Shown: in pieces, positions 14,549-20,369 of the stretch
Position numbering within the stretch: position 1 is the stretch's first letter
Layout: each line of letters opens with the position of its first letter
Assembly (NCBI GenBank): GCA_003543035.1
Contig: DPJL01000128.1
Span: 1 to 20,369, forward strand
Reading direction: 5' to 3'
Source: Micromonosporaceae bacterium
GTDB taxonomy: Bacteria > Actinomycetota > Actinomycetes > Mycobacteriales > Micromonosporaceae
DNA length: 20,369 nucleotides
The notes under the pieces: generated by a model
What the model was told of the DNA's origin: nothing
Seen by the model: the letters and a program-made list of their open reading frames with translations, nothing else
Database searches by the model: none
Made by a program: the position numbers and the translations under genes

Positions 14549-16510
14549 ATGGTCGCGTGTATGGGACTGAGCGCCGCGCAGAAGCTCATCAGCTCACGCC
14601 TGGTCAGTGGCGAGATGACTCCTGGTACGGAGATTGGGCTGCGGGTCGATCAGACGCTGACCCAGGACGCGACGGGCACCATGGTGATGCTGGAACTCGA
14701 AGCGCTGAACCTCGGCCGGGTACAGACCTTCTCGGTGCAGTATGTCGACCACAATTTGCTGCAGGCCGACGAGCGCAACATGGCCGATCACCTGTTTCTG
14801 CGCTCGGCCTGCCGCCGGTTTGGGATCCACTATTGCGGGCCTGGCAACGGTGTTTCCCATCCGGTGCACATGGAACGCTTCGGCAAGCCGGGTCTGACAC
14901 TTATCGGTTCCGACTCGCACACGTGCGCCGCTGGATGCCTGGGTATGCTCGCGATTGGTGTTGGGGGGCTTGAAGTCGCGGCTGCGATGGCCGGCGAGCC
15001 GCTTTACGTGACTATGCCGCAGATCTGGGGTGTACGCCTGTCCGGCGCGCTTAAGCCGTGGGTAAGCGCCAAGGATGTCATTCTGGAGCTGTTGCGCCGG
15101 CACGGTGTTGGCGGCGGGGTAAACCGGATCGTCGAATATCATGGGCCTGGCCTGGCCGGACTGTCTGCAATGGACCGTCACGTGATCGCCAATATGGGCG
15201 CCGAGCTGGGTGCGACCGCGTCGGTTTTTCCCGCTGATGAGCAAGTGCGCGAGTTCATGCAAGGCCAGGGCCGGGAAGCAGATTTCACGCAGCTGCGCGC
15301 CGATCCTGATGCGGCATACGACGTTACCGATGAGATTGATCTGTCCACTGTGGAGCCGTTGATCGCCGCACCGGGCTCGCCAGGCAACGTGATACGAGTC
15401 AGCCAGGCCGGGGACGTCCCCGTTGGGCAGGTCGTGGTCGGCTCGTCGGCTAACCCCGGGCTGCGTGACTTCGCGATGGTCGCGGCAATTCTGCGCGGAC
15501 GGCAGGCCAGCCCACAGGTGTCCCTCGACATCAACCCAACCTCCCGCCAGGTGCTGGCCGACCTGACTGCCATGGGCGCCACCTTGGAGCTCGTCAAGGC
15601 TGGTGCCCGCATCCACCAGGCCGGCTGCCTGGGGTGTATCGGGATGGGCCAGGCCCCAGCCGTCGGCGTGAACAGTCTGCGCACGTTTCCCCGCAACTTC
15701 CCCGGCCGTTCCGGCACCAGCGACGACCTGGTCTGGCTGTGCTCGCCCGAAACCGCAGCAGCGGCCGCTCTCACCGGATCCATCACCGATCCCCGCGATC
15801 TGCCGAGCCTGCTGGGCATCAGTTATCCAGCGCTGGGCCTGCCTGGCCGCCACAGCCTGTTCTCCGGACCGGTCGAGCAGCCCTTGCCCGCCGAACAGGC
15901 CCGCACGGTAGCTCTGGTCAAGGCACCCAGCATCGGCAAACTTCCGGACTTCGACCCGCTGCCGGACACACTGACCGGGCCGGTGCTCCTTAAGGTCGGC
16001 AACGACATTTCCACCGACGAAATCATGCCGGCCGGGGCACGGGCCTTGCCATACCGCAGCAATATCGAAAAACTCGCTGATTTCGCTTTTATTCAGATCG
16101 ATCCGAGCTATCCGGAGCGCGCCCGTGACACGGGAACACATGTGGTGATTGGCGGAAGCAACTACGGGCAGGGCTCATCCCGCGAACATGCCGCCATCGT
16201 CCCCAGATACCTCGGCCTGCGCCTGGTCATCGCAAAATCGTATGCACGCATCCACTGGCAGAACCTGGCCAACTTCGGCGTCCTGGCGCTGGAGTTCACC
16301 GACCCCGCCGACTACGACACCATCTTTGCCGGCGATCAGCTCACCATCGCCAACGTCCGCGAGAGCCTCCAAAATGGACAGATAACACTGCGCAACCTAA
16401 GCCGCGACACCGTTTGCCACCTGCACCACCGGTTCACACCACGGCAGATCAGCGCGATCCTCGCGGGAGGCCGCATCCCACTGCTGCGGGCCGCGAAGCG
16501 TGAGACATGA
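14549..16510 (+). CDS. Aconitase-family hydro-lyase with one iron-sulphur ligand changed
   Basis: This 653-residue protein has the whole aconitase layout: three N-terminal alpha/beta domains (to about 460) and a C-terminal swivel domain (about 475-650). Landmarks are DHN at 67-69, GSDSHTC at 120-126, GCLGCIGMGQAP at 359-370 (Cys360 and Cys363 of the cluster) and GGSNYGQGSSREHAA at 535-549 with the substrate arginine. Length and domain order fit the putative Aquifex-type aconitases more than the 900-residue AcnA. The motif that normally reads GSCTN, giving the first cluster cysteine, is GSSAN at 298-302, so Ser300 replaces it. Substrate may be citrate/isocitrate or a related acid. The start could also be the ATG at 14561; neither has a strong ribosome binding site. 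Confidence 0.88.
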   Translation: MVACMGLSAAQKLISSRLVSGEMTPGTEIGLRVDQTLTQDATGTMVMLELEALNLGRVQTFSVQYVDHNLLQADERNMADHLFLRSACRRFGIHYCGPGNGVSHPVHMERFGKPGLTLIGSDSHTCAAGCLGMLAIGVGGLEVAAAMAGEPLYVTMPQIWGVRLSGALKPWVSAKDVILELLRRHGVGGGVNRIVEYHGPGLAGLSAMDRHVIANMGAELGATASVFPADEQVREFMQGQGREADFTQLRADPDAAYDVTDEIDLSTVEPLIAAPGSPGNVIRVSQAGDVPVGQVVVGSSANPGLRDFAMVAAILRGRQASPQVSLDINPTSRQVLADLTAMGATLELVKAGARIHQAGCLGCIGMGQAPAVGVNSLRTFPRNFPGRSGTSDDLVWLCSPETAAAAALTGSITDPRDLPSLLGISYPALGLPGRHSLFSGPVEQPLPAEQARTVALVKAPSIGKLPDFDPLPDTLTGPVLLKVGNDISTDEIMPAGARALPYRSNIEKLADFAFIQIDPSYPERARDTGTHVVIGGSNYGQGSSREHAAIVPRYLGLRLVIAKSYARIHWQNLANFGVLALEFTDPADYDTIFAGDQLTIANVRESLQNGQITLRNLSRDTVCHLHHRFTPRQISAILAGGRIPLLRAAKRET

Positions 16511-16863
16511 GCCTTACCGTGACTGGGCGGGTCTTGGACCGCACCGGGCGAGGTTCGCCGATCTGATGAGACGCCGCCCGGCATGAGCGCAGAATTGGGC
16601 ATGCCGCCTGGCAGGTAGAGGTGCCTGGGCCGATCAGCACAAGCCCGCTGAGACGGGCCAGGTGCTACTGGCTGGAGCACGATGTTCTTGCCATCCAGGG
16701 TGGCCCCGACCACACGGTGCGTATTCGGGGCGAGGGAGCCTGGGTTTGTCGCTAGTTCAGCTCCCGGTGACAGCGCGGAATATGCGCGGAATGATCTACA
16801 GGGCGACGCCGCTGAAGAACGGCGCGTTACCAGGTCAAGGGCGTCCTGGACGATCTGCCATCG

Positions 16864-16912
16864 CCGGACTTCTAAATCCGCCGGTCGCAGGGTTCAAATT
16901 CTGTTGGCGCAC
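16864..16912 (+). pseudogene. Degenerate 3' half of tRNA-Arg(UCU)
   Basis: The segment contains an anticodon loop CTTCTAA (anticodon TCT) inside a CGGA/TCCG stem, then CGGTCGCAGG, a T-loop TTCAAAT with a wobble-rich stem (GCAGG with TCTGT), and a GGCGCAC end. This is the order of the 3' half of a tRNA-Arg(UCU), whose actinobacterial form reads CTTCTAA...GGTCGCAGGTTCGAATCCTGC. It carries an extra A in the anticodon arm and an extra G before the T-loop. I find no matching 5' half (D-arm and acceptor strand) upstream. Integrases often recombine at exactly this 3' part, so the piece may be an attachment-site scar. Confidence 0.5.
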
Positions 16913-17242
16913 TTCGTGACCATGAGATGACCTTGACGCCTCTCACCTGGATGATCGCGAGTCGCCGCGAACTCGTCTTAAGCCGTCGGACATACCTTGC
17001 TTCGGGGAGTCGTTCTCATCCACGTCAGTCGAACCCGTGACTCTCGAACGCCGGACATGGAGCAAATTTGGAGCAGAGCAAGATCCAAAAGGCCTTCTGG
17101 ACGGCTCGCAACGATGTCGAACCGCGCGCAACGACGAGTAACGACATAGTTGTCTATCGGCGGCACGCTGCGCCAACGCCAAAACACCACTTCAACGCAG
17201 GTCAGGGCCGAGGCGAGATCCTTAGATCTTTCCTAATGGGTC

Positions 17243-17257
17243 TTCCAATTATTGGAA
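17243..17257. promoter_or_regulatory. Inverted repeat upstream of the chitinase, candidate operator
   Basis: TTCCAATTATTGGAA is a perfect 7-bp inverted repeat with a single central base, about 60 nt before the chitinase start. A further CTTTCC at 17228-17233 can pair with the GGAAAG at 17254-17259, making a nested repeat. It differs from the TGGTCTAGACCT-type repeats known upstream of Streptomyces chitinases, so another regulator would be involved. The precise promoter could not be assigned. Confidence 0.4.
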
Positions 17258-17317
17258 AGTTTGTTTAACGTTTGCGCTCAAAGATCACGGGGTTTTGGGT
17301 AACTCGAGGGAGAGCAC

Positions 17318-18955
<1,638 letters not shown>

Positions 18956-18972
18956 CCATTCGCAAATTGTCA

Positions 18973-19006
18973 CCGAGCCCGGGCATGCTTTATCGCCCGG
19001 GCTCGG
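18973..19006 (+). terminator. Strong hairpin after the chitinase gene
   Basis: CCGAGCCCGGGC and GCCCGGGCTCGG form a perfect 12-bp GC-rich stem around a 10-nt AT-rich loop, 18 nt after the chitinase stop. There is no T run, which is common for actinobacterial terminators. It could end or stabilise the chitinase mRNA. Part of its 3' arm can also pair with the following hairpin. Confidence 0.7.
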
Positions 19007-19017
19007 CAATGTCACAG

Positions 19018-19044
19018 CCTCCGGGCAGAATCAATGCCCGGAGG
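19018..19044 (+). promoter_or_regulatory. Hairpin that buries the MFS ribosome binding site
   Basis: CCTCCGGGC and GCCCGGAGG form a perfect 9-bp stem with a 9-nt loop. The 3' arm contains GGAGG at 19040-19044, the only ribosome binding site for the MFS start at 19056. If formed in RNA, the hairpin would hide that site. GCCCGG at 18995-19000 of the preceding hairpin can alternatively pair with CCGGGC at 19021-19026, which would free it. Confidence 0.5.
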
Positions 19045-19055
19045 TACTGACCGCT

Positions 19056-20240
19056 ATGAACATGGCACCTTACCGTCAAGTGTTCGCCCTACCCGGCCTG
19101 CGACTTTTGATGGTGATCGGGATGCTCGCCCGCGTCCCGGCGACCGCCGCCGCGCTGACCATCACGCTTCATGTGGTGAACACCCTCGGGCTCCAGTTCA
19201 CCGAGGCAGGCATCGCAGGCGCTGCCGCCATGGCTGGTGCCGGTTTAGGCGCCCCACTGGCCGGGCGCATGGTCGACAAAGTCGGGCTTCGCCCGGTGCT
19301 TTTGGTCACGACACTCGCTCAAGGCCTCTACTGGACGACTGCGCCAAGCCTCTCCTATGTCGTGCTCGTGGTCTGCGCCTTCCTCGCCGGAATGCTTGGC
19401 ATCCCTATCTTCAGCGTGATGCGGCAATTCATGGCTGCGATGGTTCCGCTGGAGCATCACAGACCGGCGTTTGCGCTCGACTCGATGGCTGTCGAGCTGT
19501 CCTATATGGTCGGTCCCGCGTTGGCGGTCGCGCTGGTCACTTCGGTTGGCAGCACCTTCACCATCTACACCGTCGGCGCCGGGTTCGTGCTTGCCGGTGC
19601 CGCGCTCATCATCATGAATCCGCCGATCCGCTCGGTAGAGGAGGAGCGGGCCGAGACCATAGCGGTCCCCCGCCGGCAATGGCTGCGTCCCAGCCTGATC
19701 AGCCTGTTCGTCGCATCGGCCGCCGCGACGCTCGTGCTGACCGCGACCGAGCTGTCCATAGTGGCTGTGCTCAAGGCAGACAACGCCACCGCATGGACCG
19801 GCCTGGTGATCGGCCTGTGGTGCGCCTACTCGCTCGTGGGCGGATTCGTCTACGGCGCGTTGCATCGCAGCCTCTCCCCGCTCGTCCTCATCGGTGGGCT
19901 CGCTGCACTGACCATTCCGCTTGGCCTGGTCGGCGGTGGCTGGTGGTGGTTGTGCGTCGCCATCATCCCGTCAGGGGCGCTCGTGGCACCTGCGCTTGCC
20001 GCCTCCGTCGACACCGTGAGCCAATGGGTTCCTGCCAGTGCCCGCGGCGAGGCGATGGGCCTGCACGGGACGGCGCTGACCTGCGGAGTGGCCGCGGGAG
20101 CCCCCTTCGGCGGAGCGGTCATCGACAGCTTCGGCCCACAGTGGGGCTTCGCCGCCGCAGGGTTGGCCGGGCTGCTTATCGTCGCGCTCGCCATGCCGTT
20201 CTGGCAGCGCGCTCCCCAACCCGCCGCAGAAATGGCTTAA
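19056..20240 (+). CDS. Major facilitator superfamily transporter
   Basis: This 394-residue protein has about twelve hydrophobic helices in two halves with a charged central loop (RSVEEERAETIAVPRRQW). Motif A lies between helices 2 and 3 (GRMVDKVGLRP), and there is a family-like PALAVAL helix 5. It resembles sugar or drug efflux carriers of the MFS; the substrate is not shown. The ATG at 19056 lies 12 nt after GGAGG, and an in-frame ATG two codons later (19062) is possible. It follows the chitinase on the same strand. A link to chitin products is tempting but there is no direct evidence, and export of a toxic compound is equally possible. Confidence 0.9.
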   Translation: MNMAPYRQVFALPGLRLLMVIGMLARVPATAAALTITLHVVNTLGLQFTEAGIAGAAAMAGAGLGAPLAGRMVDKVGLRPVLLVTTLAQGLYWTTAPSLSYVVLVVCAFLAGMLGIPIFSVMRQFMAAMVPLEHHRPAFALDSMAVELSYMVGPALAVALVTSVGSTFTIYTVGAGFVLAGAALIIMNPPIRSVEEERAETIAVPRRQWLRPSLISLFVASAAATLVLTATELSIVAVLKADNATAWTGLVIGLWCAYSLVGGFVYGALHRSLSPLVLIGGLAALTIPLGLVGGGWWWLCVAIIPSGALVAPALAASVDTVSQWVPASARGEAMGLHGTALTCGVAAGAPFGGAVIDSFGPQWGFAAAGLAGLLIVALAMPFWQRAPQPAAEMA

Positions 20241-20262
20241 CCCCAACAAATTTTCATTTCGG

Positions 20263-20369
20263 ATGTCCGCGCTGGTGCAGACCGCTCCTCCCGCGACGCC
20301 GCCACCTTCGCCGTGGTCCCGCTTCAAACCCGCCCCGCTGATCACGATGATCAGGGACTTTTCCCGGCG
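20263..20369 (+). CDS. Probable start of a gene cut by the right edge
   Basis: An ATG at 20263 opens a frame that stays open to the window end, giving 35 residues: MSALVQTAPPATPPPSPWSR then FKPAPLITMIRDFSR. The proline-rich start and strong preference for G or C in third codon positions suggest real coding. No ribosome binding site precedes it, so translation may be leaderless, or the true start may differ. Too little is visible to name a family. Confidence 0.45.
   Translation, partial: MSALVQTAPPATPPPSPWSRFKPAPLITMIRDFSR
20338..20354. repeat. Short inverted repeat near the right edge
   Basis: CTGATCA and TGATCAG form a perfect 7-bp inverted repeat around CGA. It falls inside the probable partial gene at the right edge, so it may be a chance palindrome of coding sequence. 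It has little value as a terminator on either strand. Confidence 0.25.

Larger units (their letters stand above)
16511..17317. other. Long stretch without a convincing protein gene
   Basis: This roughly 800-nt region follows the aconitase and precedes the chitinase. It holds a weak inverted repeat (CGGCATG and CATGCCG, 16579-16606), the degenerate tRNA-Arg half described separately, and a relatively AT-rich chitinase upstream region. A minus-strand frame near 16640-16745 reads NTHRVVGATLDGKNIVLQPV, which looks protein-like but has no start and breaks off, so it may be another remnant. Open frames here are short and inconsistent in codon use. Confidence 0.5.

Noticed and set aside
14594..16141. 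515-residue open frame on the strand opposite the aconitase
   Set aside because: A typical antisense shadow of a high-GC gene: composition is implausible for a protein and the aconitase is unambiguous.

Overview
The window is a GC-rich stretch of an actinobacterial chromosome. Most codons end in G or C, GTG and TTG starts are common, and the genes are typical of Actinomycetota: an IdeR/DtxR-type iron box, DUF574 methyltransferase, DUF1876, DUF3040 and DUF3386 proteins, a three-gene pnt operon, and a CBM2-GH18 chitinase. I cannot name a genus. Genes from about 1 to 11,460 are nearly all on the minus strand. From about 11,860 onwards most are on the plus strand.

Region 1 (1-3484, minus) is an iron-repressible haem uptake operon. 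An IdeR/DtxR box overlaps a good promoter, followed by a DUF3386-like gene, hmuT (lipoprotein), hmuU (permease), hmuV (ATPase) and a partial gene that runs off the left edge. The genes overlap by 1-4 nt, so they are probably translated as a chain.

Region 2 (about 3490-4230, minus) is wreckage. It holds a tyrosine recombinase pseudogene whose family motifs are spread over several frames and whose catalytic end is missing. This abuts the first 60-odd residues of a DUF574 methyltransferase.

Region 3 (4497-9264, minus) is ion and redox energetics. It contains an ArsB/NhaD-type permease coupled (ATGA) to a CBS-domain protein, then pntA-pntA2-pntB, which encode proton-translocating NAD(P) transhydrogenase and are probably transcribed from a leaderless promoter.

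Region 4 (9354-16510) is a set of small stress or dormancy-type genes, several of them broken. It has a slipin C-terminal scrap, a tiny Cys/His-rich ORF, a frameshifted SHOCT membrane protein, a metallothionein-like protein, an SRPBCC protein and DUF1876 on the minus strand. A frameshifted Hrp1-like CBS protein, a Cu/Zn-SOD-like secreted protein and DUF2231 lie on the plus strand. A DUF3040-PEBP pair (minus) is divergent from a large aconitase-family enzyme (plus) in which the usual first Fe-S cysteine is serine. Mycobacterial relatives of the CBS and DUF1876 proteins belong to the hypoxia/dormancy response, so a shared role is plausible, but I could not find a convincing DosR box.

Region 5 (16511-20369, plus) starts with about 800 nt lacking a convincing protein gene but carrying a degenerate 3' half of a tRNA-Arg(UCU), possibly an old attachment-site scar. 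It continues with a secreted chitinase preceded by nested inverted repeats, two strong hairpins (the second buries the next ribosome binding site), an MFS transporter, and the likely start of another gene cut by the right edge.

The most unusual points are the tandem hairpins between chitinase and MFS gene, the aconitase ligand change, the recombinase and tRNA scars, and two tiny ORFs coupled to their upstream genes. The many indels could reflect real decay or assembly error; raw reads would decide.
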